A stretch of DNA of 64,000 nucleotides from Mycolicibacter senuensis (GCF_002101885.1 NZ_LQPS01000039.1:124001-188000), one strand, 5' to 3'; positions 26,436 to 34,943 are shown, counted from the first letter of the stretch. Numbers and translations are program-made. The notes: generated by a model not told the origin, from the sequence alone.

Positions 26436-26555
26436 GGACCACAGCATATGTGGGTCGGGGGTAGGCTCTGGACCCGGAGAGCCGAAGCTGGAACCGCCGT
26501 ATGAACCCGCGGTTTCGAAGCTCCGGCATCGATCCGGTACCCTCGACAAGTTCGA

Positions 26556-26647
26556 GGAGGCGTGCCAGAGCGGCCGAATGGGACTCACTGCTAATGAGTT
26601 GTCCCCTTAACGGGGGACCGGAGGTTCAAATCCTCTCGCCTCCGCCA
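26556..26647 (+). tRNA. tRNA-Ser (anticodon GCT)
   Basis: The acceptor stem GGAGGCG/CGCCTCC, the anticodon loop CTGCTAA, a long variable arm, the T-loop TTCAAAT and an encoded CCA identify a class II tRNA-Ser. Confidence 0.95.
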
Positions 26648-26681
26648 CGGCCGGGCTTGCTCGACCGACAATTGAAGACAG

Positions 26682-26757
26682 GCGCCCGTAGCTCAACGGA
26701 TAGAGCATCTGACTACGGATCAGAAGGTTGGGGGTTCGAATCCCTTCGGGCGCACCA
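26682..26757 (+). tRNA. tRNA-Arg (anticodon ACG)
   Basis: The acceptor stem GCGCCCG/CGGGCGC, the anticodon loop CTACGGA, the T-loop TTCGAAT and a 3' ACCA define it. It borders an accessory stretch (26.9-31.4 kb), but no duplicated 3' end was found to prove an attachment site. I see no gene between 26758 and 26970. Confidence 0.95.
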
Positions 26758-26970
26758 TTTATCACGTGAACTGGGTGCCGATCCCGGTGCGGCGAAGCAA
26801 CCAACAAACCTGTCGATGTCGCCATGCAGATTTTTGACGTCCGTCAGGCGGGCGTCCCTCTAAACGGCATTGCTACGAGCGTGGAGATGCATCGTAAACC
26901 CCCGCCTGCACGCTTTGGTCTTTCAGACCGTCAAAGGGGGTGAGGGGAGTCGGTCGATTACAGTCCCACT

Positions 26971-27132
26971 ATGGGACTTGTATTCAGGAGGCGCGTGAAA
27001 ATTGGAAAGCGGACCGGCCTCAACCTGAGCAAGTCGGGGGCGAGCGTGTCGCGGCGCGGAAAGCGTGTCAGCGTCTCATCCAAAGGTCGCGGATCGGTGC
27101 GGATCGCCAAGGGCGTCTCTTGGCGGTTCTGA
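26971..27132 (+). CDS. DUF4236 small basic protein (53 aa)
   Basis: The protein begins MGLVFRRRVKIGKRTGLNLS, followed by KSGASVSRRGKRVSVSSKGR. This matches DUF4236 (short proteins beginning MGFRFRK with an LNLSKSGxxxS motif). It is strongly basic (pI clearly above 11 by composition) and soluble. An AGGAGGCG inside codons 6-8 is not its own RBS; the upstream region is weak. The next gene overlaps its 3' end. Confidence 0.7.
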   Translation: MGLVFRRRVKIGKRTGLNLSKSGASVSRRGKRVSVSSKGRGSVRIAKGVSWRF

Positions 27133-27605
27133 CCGCAAGAGTGGCCGCCGCTGCCCACGTGGTGTTCACTGCTGTCGTGCTGGCCGGGTGCGGCGCAACC
27201 ACAGCTACAGACAGCGGCGCACCGACGACGACCGGCAGCCCTGCGCCCGCTAGCAGTGCGGCCGAAAAAGCTTGGCACGAAGTCACGACGTTCGTCCACC
27301 ACGCGGGCGAGGATAGGCGCGCATCACCGCGCTTCCGTCTCGATGGCCCGGCCCGACTCCGGTACACGGTGACGGCGCAACCAGCGAACGTCGATCAGCT
27401 TCTGCGCGTGGCCGACATCATGTTCATAGACGAGCGCTACGACGCCGAGAGCGCCACGGTCGAGGAGATCATCTACATCGATACCCCGGGAGAGGGGACC
27501 AAGGAGCTCGGCAAACGCAAGGGCAACTACACCATCGAGGTGACAGCGGCCGGTCGCGACTGGAAAAACACCGTGATCACAGTGGTGATCGAGCAAGAGA
27601 AGTAA
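27120..27605 (+). CDS. Putative lipoprotein
   Basis: From a TTG at 27120 the protein opens with a signal sequence ending in the lipobox VLAGC. A Thr/Ala/Pro-rich linker follows, then a folded C-terminal half (FRLDGPARLRYTVTAQPANV, KGNYTIEVTAAGRDWKNTVI) that reads like a beta-sandwich. It would be anchored outside the membrane through the cysteine. The start is uncertain (GTG at 27141 is an alternative but lacks positive charges). The function is unknown. Confidence 0.65.
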   Translation: MAVLTARVAAAAHVVFTAVVLAGCGATTATDSGAPTTTGSPAPASSAAEKAWHEVTTFVHHAGEDRRASPRFRLDGPARLRYTVTAQPANVDQLLRVADIMFIDERYDAESATVEEIIYIDTPGEGTKELGKRKGNYTIEVTAAGRDWKNTVITVVIEQEK

Positions 27606-27724
27606 CCAACGTAGAGTACGGGGCGGGTGGCATCGCGGGACTGCACAATTCACCCGCGACATATGGCGTTGTCGCCGGGCTCGCTTTCATCGATCTTGAC
27701 CTGACTTAGGTCACTTCCGCCGTC

Positions 27725-27736
27725 TTACGAATGTAA
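27725..27736. promoter_or_regulatory. Small palindrome upstream of BrnT-like pair
   Basis: TTAC-GAAT-GTAA, followed by an AT-rich TAATACACT, lies 12 bases before the ATG at 27749. A promoter with an autoregulatory operator is plausible. Confidence 0.35.
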
Positions 27737-27748
27737 TACACTCTTGGA

Positions 27749-28021
27749 ATGGCGGTCGACTGGAGCAAGCGAGGCGAGTACATCGCCAAGCGCGGCATGA
27801 CGCCCGCCATCGCGAACGAAGCGCTCGCCGATCCCGACGCGCTGGTCCAGGTCCCCGACCCCGCCAGCCAGTCCGGCGTCAGCGACCGCACCATCGGCTA
27901 TTCGCCGACCTTCGGCGTGCTGATCACCGTCATCACCGTCGAGGACGACGGCGTGGTCTACGGGGTGAACGCGTGGCCGTCGAACCGGGCCGACACCCGC
28001 AAGTACGAGAGGCAGGAGTGA
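27749..28021 (+). CDS. BrnT-like toxin candidate
   Basis: This 90-residue protein has the BrnT-type order: an N-terminal helix with W-SKRGEYIAKRGMTPAIANEA, a DPDALV segment, a strand pair (GYSPTFGVLITVITVEDDG), and a C-terminal Arg-rich end (NRADTRKYE). BrnT toxins are RelE-fold ribonucleases. It is followed after 3 bases by a ribbon-helix-helix-like gene, the expected antitoxin. The match is structural in style, and residues are not all conserved. Confidence 0.6.
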   Translation: MAVDWSKRGEYIAKRGMTPAIANEALADPDALVQVPDPASQSGVSDRTIGYSPTFGVLITVITVEDDGVVYGVNAWPSNRADTRKYERQE

Positions 28022-28024
28022 ATC

Positions 28025-28420
28025 ATGGGTAAGCGACTTGACGAGGCGCTCGCTGAGGCCGACGAGATCGAGCGCGCCGACGCCGAGGCCGACGCTGCCC
28101 CGGAGACGCTGGTACCTGGGCATGTGAAGGTGAGCCGGCCGAATCGGGCGCGCAGCCGCGTGCTGCAGGTTCGCCTCAACCCCGACGAGTTCGAGGCGTT
28201 GGAGGCGATCGCCGAGCGGCGAGGTCTGCCGGTGTCGACGGTTGCGCGGGAGCAGCTGCTGCGGCTGGTCGCGCAGGATGAGGCGGCGCAGCGGGGTGAG
28301 ACGCCGATCAGGGCGTGGGGTGACCTGGTGTCGGCGATGGATCGGCTTCGCTTGCTTCAACCGGAGATCGTGATGCTGCAACTTGGTGCGGCGCTGGAGC
28401 ACCGGGCCGACGTGGGGTGA
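28025..28420 (+). CDS. RHH-type antitoxin candidate
   Basis: This 131-residue protein has an acidic N-terminus rich in Glu/Asp/Ala. It then has a ribbon-helix-helix-like segment (SRVLQVRLNPDEFEALEAIA, ERRGLPVSTVAREQLLRLV), typical of CopG/BrnA antitoxins, and a C-terminal helix. A GGCAGGAG ribosome binding site precedes the ATG inside the upstream stop. It is probably the regulator and neutraliser of the BrnT-like partner. Confidence 0.65.
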   Translation: MGKRLDEALAEADEIERADAEADAAPETLVPGHVKVSRPNRARSRVLQVRLNPDEFEALEAIAERRGLPVSTVAREQLLRLVAQDEAAQRGETPIRAWGDLVSAMDRLRLLQPEIVMLQLGAALEHRADVG

Positions 28421-28515
28421 TCCGCACGGCTGGTTGACAGCCTCGACGGCATGAAAGCCGTCGCCCGGCCCCCGCGCCTCAGTCTTGCTTCCGGTGTGTA
28501 CGGGCCTGGAACTTA

Positions 28516-28866
28516 TTGGGGGATGGGGCCGATGGGCTGGCGGGGACAACGGTGGCAAGTGCCCCAGCAAACCGTATTCCGCGGGGATCTATTGTCGGCG
28601 CGAAGTCCAATATGGCCCTGACCTGCGATGTCCTCGGACGTGTGAAGCAACTTCGCATATTGTCCAGAAATGTAAAAATTTCGACGGAAGCTTTACATAT
28701 AACGGCCGTCATGGACCGCTGCAGCGTTTCGCGTCCCACTGCTACTGCCTGGCTCGGAGCACTTGCGAACGCCGGCATGCTCCAAGACGTCAAAATCGGT
28801 CGGGACCGGCTCTTCATCAACAGGGAGTTCCTACGCTTGCTCGTCCGTCCGGAGCTGACACGTCAG
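28516..28866 (+). pseudogene. Fic-family C-terminal winged-helix remnant
   Basis: The stretch VKQLRILSRNVKISTEALHI, then MDRCSVSRPTATAWLGALAN, AGMLQDVKIGRDRLFINREF reads as the C-terminal winged helix of Fic-domain proteins. The upstream Fic core with its HPFxxGNGR motif is absent. The frame runs on to 28938 antisense into the neighbouring membrane protein, so the original stop is also lost. It is a decayed toxin-type gene. Confidence 0.55.
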
Positions 28867-29597
28867 CCAGATGGGGAAGTGAAAGGGCCCGGCGAGAACC
28901 AGGCGGTCTTGGCCTTCCAGGATCGCGCCAGCCCGTAGGCGAAGATCGTCACCGACAGGCAGATGCAGCCCCAGATCGCCGGCCCGGCATAGCCGCCGGC
29001 CCAGATCGAGGCGATCGCGATCAGGCATGCGACCACCGTGAACGACATCGATGCCAGGTACAGATTGACCGTCGTCCTAGCCCGGGGATCGTGCCGTAGC
29101 GCCAGCATCAGCCGGCCGACGTAGCCGCTCAGGTAGAGCACGATCCAGCACGCGGCCACCTCGTAGGCGGTCAGCCACCAGCCGTTGCCGGTCAGGTTGG
29201 CGAACATGTCGGGCTCGTGGCCCCGCTCGAGCCTGATGAAGGTGACCAGCAGCACCGCAACACCCACCCCCAGCGGCATCTGCAGGTGTTTGCGCATGAG
29301 CGGCCGCACCTGGTCGGGATCGGCGAGTCGCACCATCATGTGGTAGATGTTCGCGATCACCGCCATGATCAGGACGAGACTGCCGAGCAGGTGCTGGACG
29401 TTCCACAACCCCAGCCAGTGGTACAGCCGCGGCCCCAGCTCGGTGCCGGCCCACGGCGACAGCAACACCAGTGCGCATCCCTCCGTCGCGATGGCGAAGG
29501 TGGCGGCGGCCTCCCACCGCGACCACCAGGTGTCGCGACGAACCCACAGGCTGTACAGGATCACCGCCAGTGTGGCGGTGATGAACACCGAGGTCAT
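28863..29597 (-). CDS. Tandem multi-spanning membrane protein, paralogue 3
   Basis: This 244-residue protein has about six or seven hydrophobic helices. Shared family signatures are SLWVRRDTWWSRWEAA, then LGLWNVQHLLGS, IANIYHMMVRLADPDQVRPL, YLSGYVGRLMLALRHDPRAR and a C-terminal IFAYGLARSWKAKTAWF. It is one of three adjacent paralogues; the ATG overlaps the previous stop by four bases. It resembles the N-terminal membrane region of the MAB_1171c-type putative transporters by memory only. The function is unknown. Confidence 0.75.
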   Translation of the reverse strand: MTSVFITATLAVILYSLWVRRDTWWSRWEAAATFAIATEGCALVLLSPWAGTELGPRLYHWLGLWNVQHLLGSLVLIMAVIANIYHMMVRLADPDQVRPLMRKHLQMPLGVGVAVLLVTFIRLERGHEPDMFANLTGNGWWLTAYEVAACWIVLYLSGYVGRLMLALRHDPRARTTVNLYLASMSFTVVACLIAIASIWAGGYAGPAIWGCICLSVTIFAYGLARSWKAKTAWFSPGPFTSPSG

Positions 29598-30331
29598 TGC
29601 GCACCGATCGCCGTGCCGCCCCCCGAGGTGAACCAGGCGCTCTTGGCCTGCCAGGATCGCGCCGACCCGAACGCGAAGGTCCCCACCGACAAGCAGATGC
29701 AGGTCCAGATCGCCGGACCGGCATCGGCGCGGCCGCCCCATGCCGCACCGACCACGATCAAACAGGCCGCGGTGGCGAATGTCATCGACACCAGGTAGAG
29801 GTCGATGGTCGACTTGGCCCGCGGATCGTTCCGCAGCATCAGCATCAGCCGGCTGACGTAGCCGCTGAGGTAGATCACCAGGGCGCAGCCCACCAGTTTG
29901 TAGACGGTCAGCCAGGGATCACTGCTTGCGGTGGCGAACATGTCGGGGTGGTATTCCTGGTCGGCGAGCAGGTAAGAGGGCGCCATGATCGCCATGCCGA
30001 GCAGTATCGGCGGCATCAGCTGGCGGCGCATGATCGAGCGCACCTGATCGGGGTCGGCGAGTCGCACCAGCATGTGATGCACGTTCGCGGTGACGGCCAC
30101 GATCAGGCAGAAGTGACCGAACATCTGCTGAACATTCCACACGCCCAGCCCGCGGTACAAAAGCGGCCCGAGTATGGGGGCGGCCGATGGCGACATCAAC
30201 AGCAGCGCAGCACCTTCCACCACCAGCGCGAGCGAGGCGGCGACCTCCCATCGCGACCACCAGGTATCGCGGCGTATCCAAGAGCTGTAAGCGATGAGCG
30301 CCAACGTGGCGGCGATGAATCCCGACGTCAT
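29594..30331 (-). CDS. Tandem multi-spanning membrane protein, paralogue 2
   Basis: This 245-residue paralogue of its neighbours carries SSWIRRDTWWSRWEVAASLA, GVWNVQQMFGHFCLIVAVTA, NVHHMLVRLADPDQVRSIMR, YLSGYVSRLMLMLRNDPRAK and FAFGSARSWQAKSAWF. The conserved Arg-Ser-Trp-x-Ala-Lys tail suggests a common cytoplasmic or periplasmic interaction site. It starts 9 bases after the stop of paralogue 1, so the three form one transcript. Confidence 0.75.
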   Translation of the reverse strand: MTSGFIAATLALIAYSSWIRRDTWWSRWEVAASLALVVEGAALLLMSPSAAPILGPLLYRGLGVWNVQQMFGHFCLIVAVTANVHHMLVRLADPDQVRSIMRRQLMPPILLGMAIMAPSYLLADQEYHPDMFATASSDPWLTVYKLVGCALVIYLSGYVSRLMLMLRNDPRAKSTIDLYLVSMTFATAACLIVVGAAWGGRADAGPAIWTCICLSVGTFAFGSARSWQAKSAWFTSGGGTAIGAQ

Positions 30332-30340
30332 CCCACGCTC

Positions 30341-31096
30341 TCAAGAAAGCGCTGGCGGCGGGTTGGGCTCCTTGATGGGTCGAGCGCGGGCGACGAACCA
30401 CGCCGCCTTTGCCTGCCACGAGCGGGCAGAGCCGTAGGCGAAGATAGCCACGGAGATGCACACGCACGGCCAGACCAGCTGGCTGGCATCGGCGTTGGTC
30501 CAGGTGGTGCTCAACTGGGCCAACAGGCCGGCCAGTGCAAACGCCGCCGAGGCGGCGTAGAGCTCCACGGTCTCCCTGGCCCGCGGATCGGATCGCACCA
30601 TCAGCAGCAGCCGTGTCGCATAGCCGGACAGGTAGATCAGCATGCCGCAGAACAGCAGCCAGTAGATCTCGGCCCAGGCGCCGGTGTCGTCACCGGTCGA
30701 CAGGCCGTCCGGGCGGTAATCGGCGTCGGCGGTGATGAAGACCGCCACCAGCGCCACCACACCGAGTCGCACGGGCCATTCCACGTGCCGGCGGAACAAC
30801 GGCCGGATCCGGCCGAAGTCCGCCAGCCGGGGCAGCACGTGATAGATGTTGGCCGCGATCGCGATGATGAAGCAGATGTGACCGAGCAGCTGCTGGACGT
30901 TCCATATCCGGGTGACGCTGTGCACCGTCGGCCCGAGCACTGCGGACGCCCACGGTGACATCAGCACCAATGCGCAGACCTCCAGCGCGATCGCCAGGGT
31001 GATGCCGATCTCCCAGCGTGACCACCAGGTTTCGCGGCGCACCCACAGGCTGTAGAGCGCCACCAGCACGGTGGCAGCGATGAATGCCGACGTCAT
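30341..31096 (-). CDS. Tandem multi-spanning membrane protein, paralogue 1
   Basis: This 251-residue protein is first in the array. The shared blocks are SLWVRRETWWSRWEIGITLA, RIWNVQQLLGHICFIIAIAA, NIYHVLPRLADFGRIRPLFR, IYLSGYATRLLLMVRSDPRA and IFAYGSARSWQAKAAWF. The loop between the middle helices (ADADYRPDGLSTGDDTG) varies most between paralogues and may carry specificity. A small HTH gene lies 28 bases upstream on the same strand. Confidence 0.75.
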   Translation of the reverse strand: MTSAFIAATVLVALYSLWVRRETWWSRWEIGITLAIALEVCALVLMSPWASAVLGPTVHSVTRIWNVQQLLGHICFIIAIAANIYHVLPRLADFGRIRPLFRRHVEWPVRLGVVALVAVFITADADYRPDGLSTGDDTGAWAEIYWLLFCGMLIYLSGYATRLLLMVRSDPRARETVELYAASAAFALAGLLAQLSTTWTNADASQLVWPCVCISVAIFAYGSARSWQAKAAWFVARARPIKEPNPPPALS

Positions 31097-31124
31097 GCGT
31101 CGACGGTACTTCCCGCGGGTCCGC

Positions 31125-31433
31125 TTAGACCGGCGGTTTGTCCAGATCCGCTTTGAGATCGCCGAGACGCAGCGGCCGCGACGACGATTCCAGATATTCG
31201 GTGACGGCATCATGCTCGATCAAGCCGAATCGGACCTGCAGGTCAACGGGATTCAACCCGAAGTACCTGGCAACCCGAATCAGATTGTCAGCACTGATAA
31301 GCCGGCCCTCGTGTGCCGCCTTGTAGTAAGCCGACTTGCGGTAACCGAATGCCTCGTAGACCTCGGTCGCGCCGAGCGGCCTGCCGACGAGATAGGGCAG
31401 CACTACGGTTGGGTCTTTGTGACGATCGTCCAC
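31125..31433 (-). CDS. Small HTH regulator (102 aa)
   Basis: The protein contains GATEVYEAFGYRKSAYYKAA, then HEGRLISADNLIRVARYFGL and NPVDLQVRFGLIEHDAV. The layout is that of XRE/immunity-repressor-like helix-turn-helix proteins of mycobacteria and their phages. The start is GTG at 31433. It precedes the three membrane paralogues on the same strand and is the likely regulator of the array. Confidence 0.65.
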   Translation of the reverse strand: MDDRHKDPTVVLPYLVGRPLGATEVYEAFGYRKSAYYKAAHEGRLISADNLIRVARYFGLNPVDLQVRFGLIEHDAVTEYLESSSRPLRLGDLKADLDKPPV

Positions 31434-31510
31434 AGCAGTAAACCTTAGCTCAGATTGGTAGACTACACAACCATACGATCATAACGGAAGTACGGAAATA
31501 GTCCCAGAAC

Positions 31511-32749
31511 CTAACCGGCCGCCAGTAGGTCGAGCATCGCTCGGCTCGCGATCCGGGCGCCCAGCGGGATCGCGGCGAGGTCGACGATGTAGTCGGGCGA
31601 GTGCGGGGAGTAGGGGAATAGCTGACCGCGCGCGGCCGCGTCGGCGTACACCTGCGGATCGGCCACACCGACCAACAAGTAGGCCAGCGGCACGTCACCG
31701 TGCGGCCCCTTGAGCAGGTGGCAGTCCTCCGATGCCGAGACCGCGGGCAGTTCGGTGATGACGTTGTGTTCACCGAGCGCCTCGCGCAGGGTGGCGGCCA
31801 GCCGGCCGGTCAGACCCGCGTCGTTGACCAGCGGGGTGGAACCACCGCCCATGGTGATGACGGGCATCAGCTCATCGGGCAGGCCGAAGCCGTGGGCGAT
31901 GCCGTCGCTGATCGCCCGGATCCCGCTGAGCAGTTGTTCGCGTACCGCCGGGTTGTACCAGCGCAGGTTGGCCAACAGCCGGGCCTGATCCGGGATGACG
32001 TTGTAGGTGGTGCCGGCCTGCACCGAGCCGACGGTGAGCACAGCGCCCTCGTTCGGGGCGATGCTGCGGCTGATGATGCCCTGGAACTGCACGACGGCCT
32101 GGGCGGCCATCAGCACCGGGTCCTTGGCCAGTTGCGGCAGCGACCCGTGTCCCCCGACGCCGTGGAACACGATCTCGAGCTGGTCGGTGCCGGCCATCCG
32201 CTCACCGCCCGCGGCGGCCACCATGCCCACCGGGACCGGCGCGGTGTGCATGGCGATGAACGAGTCCGGTGCCGGCGCCACGTCGTAGAGACCGTCGTCG
32301 ACCATGGCCCGGGCGCCGGCGATCAACTCCTCCGCCGGCTGACCGATCAGCACCGCGGTCCCCGACCAGGAGTCGGTCGTCTCGGCGAGCACCTTGGCCA
32401 TCCCCAGCATCCAGGTCACGTGCGCGTCGTGGCCGCACATGTGCCCCAGCGCGGGGTCGCTGCTGGCGTAGTCCAGGCCGGTGGCCTCCGGCACCCGCAG
32501 CGCGTCCATGTCGGCGCGGTACATCACCACCGGGCCCGGGCCGTTGGCCAACACCGCCACCACCCCGGTCCGGCCGATGCCGGTGGTCACTGTGAATCCG
32601 AGGTTGCCCAGCGCCTGCGCGACGATCCGCGCGGTGCGCACCTCCTCGAAGCCCAGTTCGGGGTTGCGGTGCAGGTCCTTGAAGATGTCGACCAACCGGC
32701 GGGTGTCGGCCGAGACGATCCGGTCGATCTCGTCGAGGTGACCGGTCAT
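31511..32749 (-). CDS. M20-family amidohydrolase
   Basis: This 412-residue zinc amidohydrolase of the M20D group (hippurate/IAA-amino-acid hydrolase type) has LHRNPELGFEEVRTA, YRADMDALRVPE, GHMCGHDAHVTWMLG with metal ligands, GQPAEELIAGARAMVDDGL, AMHTAP, and the dimerisation insert beginning AAGGERMAGTDQLEI. The ATG overlaps the fadE36-like stop by four bases. Confidence 0.9.
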   Translation of the reverse strand: MTGHLDEIDRIVSADTRRLVDIFKDLHRNPELGFEEVRTARIVAQALGNLGFTVTTGIGRTGVVAVLANGPGPVVMYRADMDALRVPEATGLDYASSDPALGHMCGHDAHVTWMLGMAKVLAETTDSWSGTAVLIGQPAEELIAGARAMVDDGLYDVAPAPDSFIAMHTAPVPVGMVAAAGGERMAGTDQLEIVFHGVGGHGSLPQLAKDPVLMAAQAVVQFQGIISRSIAPNEGAVLTVGSVQAGTTYNVIPDQARLLANLRWYNPAVREQLLSGIRAISDGIAHGFGLPDELMPVITMGGGSTPLVNDAGLTGRLAATLREALGEHNVITELPAVSASEDCHLLKGPHGDVPLAYLLVGVADPQVYADAAARGQLFPYSPHSPDYIVDLAAIPLGARIASRAMLDLLAAG

Positions 32750-33771
32750 GTCTTGCTCGCTATCAGGGTCTGCGCCCGCTCGAACAGCCACACCGCCGCC
32801 TCGTGCAACTGGTCGCCGACGTCCTTCTCCGCCTTGCCCGCCGACGCCCGCGCCAGCGTTCCCTCGATGACGATGGCCAGCTTGAAGCTGGCCATCACCT
32901 CATACCAGCCGATGTGGGACAGGTCGCGGGAGCTGCCCTTGGCGTACCGCTGCACCAGATCGTCGGTGGAGGCCAGCCCGTCCATGCCGGTCAAGGTGTG
33001 GCTGAACACGCTGGAGCCGTCGTCCTGGCGCCAGGTGGCCAGCAGCCAGCCCAGATCCAGCAGCGGATCCCCGATGGTCGACATCTCCCAGTCCACGATC
33101 GCCGCGACCTCCGGCCCGGTGGGGGAGAACAGCACGTTGGCCGCGTGGTAATCGCCGTGCAGGATGCCGGGCTGCCACGACGCCGGCACGTTGCGCTGGA
33201 GCCAGTCGGCGACCTCGTCCAAGCCGGGCAGCTCGGGACCCGGGTAGTTCTCGAACTGCCGGTAGGAGTCCAGCTCGGAAAGCCACCGCGGCACTTGGCG
33301 TTCCAGGAAGCCGTCCGGCTTGCCGTAGTCGGCCAGCCCTACCGCGAGGTGATCGACGGCGCCGAGCTTGGCCAGCGAGTCGGCCATCGACAGGCCCATT
33401 CCGTAGCGCACCGCGGGGTCGTTGGCGTGCAACTCGGGCAGCTCGCCGCCGGCGTTGAACCCGTCGATCGGCTCCATCAGGTAGAACACCGCGTCGCCGA
33501 GCACCGCCGGGTCGTCGCAGACCGCGATCAGCCCCGGGTGCGGTACGTCGGTATCGGCCAGCGCGGCCAGCACCCGGGTCTCGCGCAGCATCACGTCGTT
33601 GCTGCGCGGCCGCAGGTGCAGCGGGCCGCGCCGCAGCACGTAGCTGCGGCCCGAGCGGGTGAAACGCAGCATCACGTTCTGGGTGCCGCCGGACAGTTCC
33701 GTGACGTCGGACAGTGGGCCTTCGCCGAGCTGCCGGTCGGACATCCACTGCGCTACCGGTTCCAGATTCAT
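32746..33771 (-). CDS. fadE36: APH-type phosphotransferase, FadE36-like
   Basis: This 341-residue protein is annotated in M. tuberculosis as FadE36 (Rv3761c), but the sequence is an aminoglycoside-phosphotransferase/choline-kinase fold. It has a Gly-rich start (TELSGGTQNVMLRF), VLRRGPLHLRPRSNDVMLRE, the catalytic loop ILHGDYHAANVLFS and the metal Asp in VAIVDWEMSTIGDPLLDLGW. It is not an acyl-CoA dehydrogenase by motif. It is likely a small-molecule kinase in an operon with the SnoaL-like and M20 genes. Confidence 0.85.
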   Translation of the reverse strand: MNLEPVAQWMSDRQLGEGPLSDVTELSGGTQNVMLRFTRSGRSYVLRRGPLHLRPRSNDVMLRETRVLAALADTDVPHPGLIAVCDDPAVLGDAVFYLMEPIDGFNAGGELPELHANDPAVRYGMGLSMADSLAKLGAVDHLAVGLADYGKPDGFLERQVPRWLSELDSYRQFENYPGPELPGLDEVADWLQRNVPASWQPGILHGDYHAANVLFSPTGPEVAAIVDWEMSTIGDPLLDLGWLLATWRQDDGSSVFSHTLTGMDGLASTDDLVQRYAKGSSRDLSHIGWYEVMASFKLAIVIEGTLARASAGKAEKDVGDQLHEAAVWLFERAQTLIASKT

Positions 33772-33778
33772 TCGCGGT

Positions 33779-34123
33779 TCAGCCCTTGGGCCGTACCAGT
33801 TGGGAGATGGTCTGCACCCGGATCGAGTCGTCGCCGAACACGAAGGTGTCCACGCCGTCGACCTGGAACCCCGGCGAGTCGAGCGTCCACTCCAGCAGCA
33901 GGATCTCGCCGTGGTAGGTCTTCGACTTGATGTCGAACACCGCGGAGGCCAACGCATCCGACAGTTGGCTGAACGCCGCCCTGATGCCGTCGAGGCCTTG
34001 CGCGACGCCGGCGGGGGTGATCAGCACCGAGTCGTCGGTGTAGTCGACGAGCAACTCGTCGACGTCGCGGGTGACCAGTGCGTGGAGGTGGTGGTCGAAG
34101 ATCTCCTGCGGGGTGCGGGCCAT
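33779..34123 (-). CDS. SnoaL/NTF2-like domain protein
   Basis: This 114-residue protein begins MARTPQEIFDHHLHALVTRD, followed by VDELLVDYTDDSVLITPAG. This is typical of the NTF2-like cone fold used by small isomerases and hydrolases or as binding proteins. The seven-base gap to the fadE36-like gene implies co-transcription. It is divergent from tcrX. Confidence 0.85.
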   Translation of the reverse strand: MARTPQEIFDHHLHALVTRDVDELLVDYTDDSVLITPAGVAQGLDGIRAAFSQLSDALASAVFDIKSKTYHGEILLLEWTLDSPGFQVDGVDTFVFGDDSIRVQTISQLVRPKG

Positions 34124-34238
34124 GCACCGACGATATCGGTTCACAGCGCCGCCATAGTGTCGATACAGGGAAGACCCATGGGCGCAGACATACTGGAACG
34201 CGATGACTGCGCCACGGGGATCGGTGGAACGTGTCGTG

Positions 34239-34943
34239 ATGGCGCGCGCCGACGGCAAGCCCATCACCGTGTTGGTGGTGGACGACGAGACGGTGCTGGC
34301 CGAGATGGTGTCGATGGCACTGCGCTACGAGGGCTGGACCACCGCGACCGCGGGCGACGGCGCCTCGGCGATCGCCGCCGCCAAAGCCGAACGCCCCGAC
34401 GTGGTGGTGCTCGACGTGATGCTGCCGGATATGAGCGGGCTGGACGTGCTGCGCAAGTTGCGGGAGATCAACCCGCGGCTGCCGGTGCTGTTCCTGACCG
34501 CCAAGGACGCGCTGGAGGACCGCATCGCCGGGCTGACCGCCGGCGGCGACGATTACGTCACCAAGCCGTTCAGCATCGAAGAGGTGGTGTTGCGGTTGCG
34601 GGCGCTGCTGCGGCGCACCGGGGTCAGCACCGCCGAGGCCGGCGCCCAGATCGTGGTGGGCGACCTGGTCCTCGATGAGGACTCCCACGAGGTGACGCGC
34701 GGCGGGGACCCGATCACGTTGACGTCCACCGAATTCGAGCTGCTGCGCTACCTGATGCACAACGCCCGGCGGGTGCTGTCCAAGGCGCAGATCCTCGACC
34801 GGGTGTGGGACTACGACTTCGGCGGCAGGGCCAACATCGTCGAGCTCTACATCTCCTACCTGCGCAAGAAGATCGACAACGGTCGGGAGCCGATGATTCA
34901 CACATTGCGCGGCGCCGGGTATGTGCTCAAGCCGGCTGTCTGA
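34239..34943 (+). CDS. tcrX: Response regulator TcrX (OmpR/PhoB family)
   Basis: This 234-residue regulator has a receiver domain (acidic pair D15/D16, phospho-acceptor D59 in VVVLDVMLPDMSGL, the FLTAKDA switch and Lys in YVTKPFS). A PhoB-type winged helix follows (LTSTEFELLRYLMHNARRVL, VWDYDFGGRANIVELYISYL, HTLRGAGYVL). The 234-residue length equals TcrX of M. tuberculosis and the neighbour fadE36 is conserved. An in-frame ATG at 34203 is the alternative start. In M. tuberculosis this pair responds to low iron. Confidence 0.87.
   Translation: MARADGKPITVLVVDDETVLAEMVSMALRYEGWTTATAGDGASAIAAAKAERPDVVVLDVMLPDMSGLDVLRKLREINPRLPVLFLTAKDALEDRIAGLTAGGDDYVTKPFSIEEVVLRLRALLRRTGVSTAEAGAQIVVGDLVLDEDSHEVTRGGDPITLTSTEFELLRYLMHNARRVLSKAQILDRVWDYDFGGRANIVELYISYLRKKIDNGREPMIHTLRGAGYVLKPAV

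Noticed and set aside
26607..26825. Minus-strand ORF across the tRNA pair with EGIRTPNLLIRSQM-type sequence
   Set aside because: This is the well-known spurious translation of antisense tRNA genes; the region is fully explained by tRNA-Ser(GCT) and tRNA-Arg(ACG).
26682..31510. tRNA-Arg as an integrase attachment site
   Set aside because: No integrase gene and no repeated tRNA 3' end was found between the tRNA and 31510.
32746..33771. Acyl-CoA dehydrogenase (as the FadE36 name implies)
   Set aside because: The motifs are those of a kinase fold (LHGDYHAAN, IVDWE); no acyl-CoA dehydrogenase signature is present, so only the historical symbol is kept.
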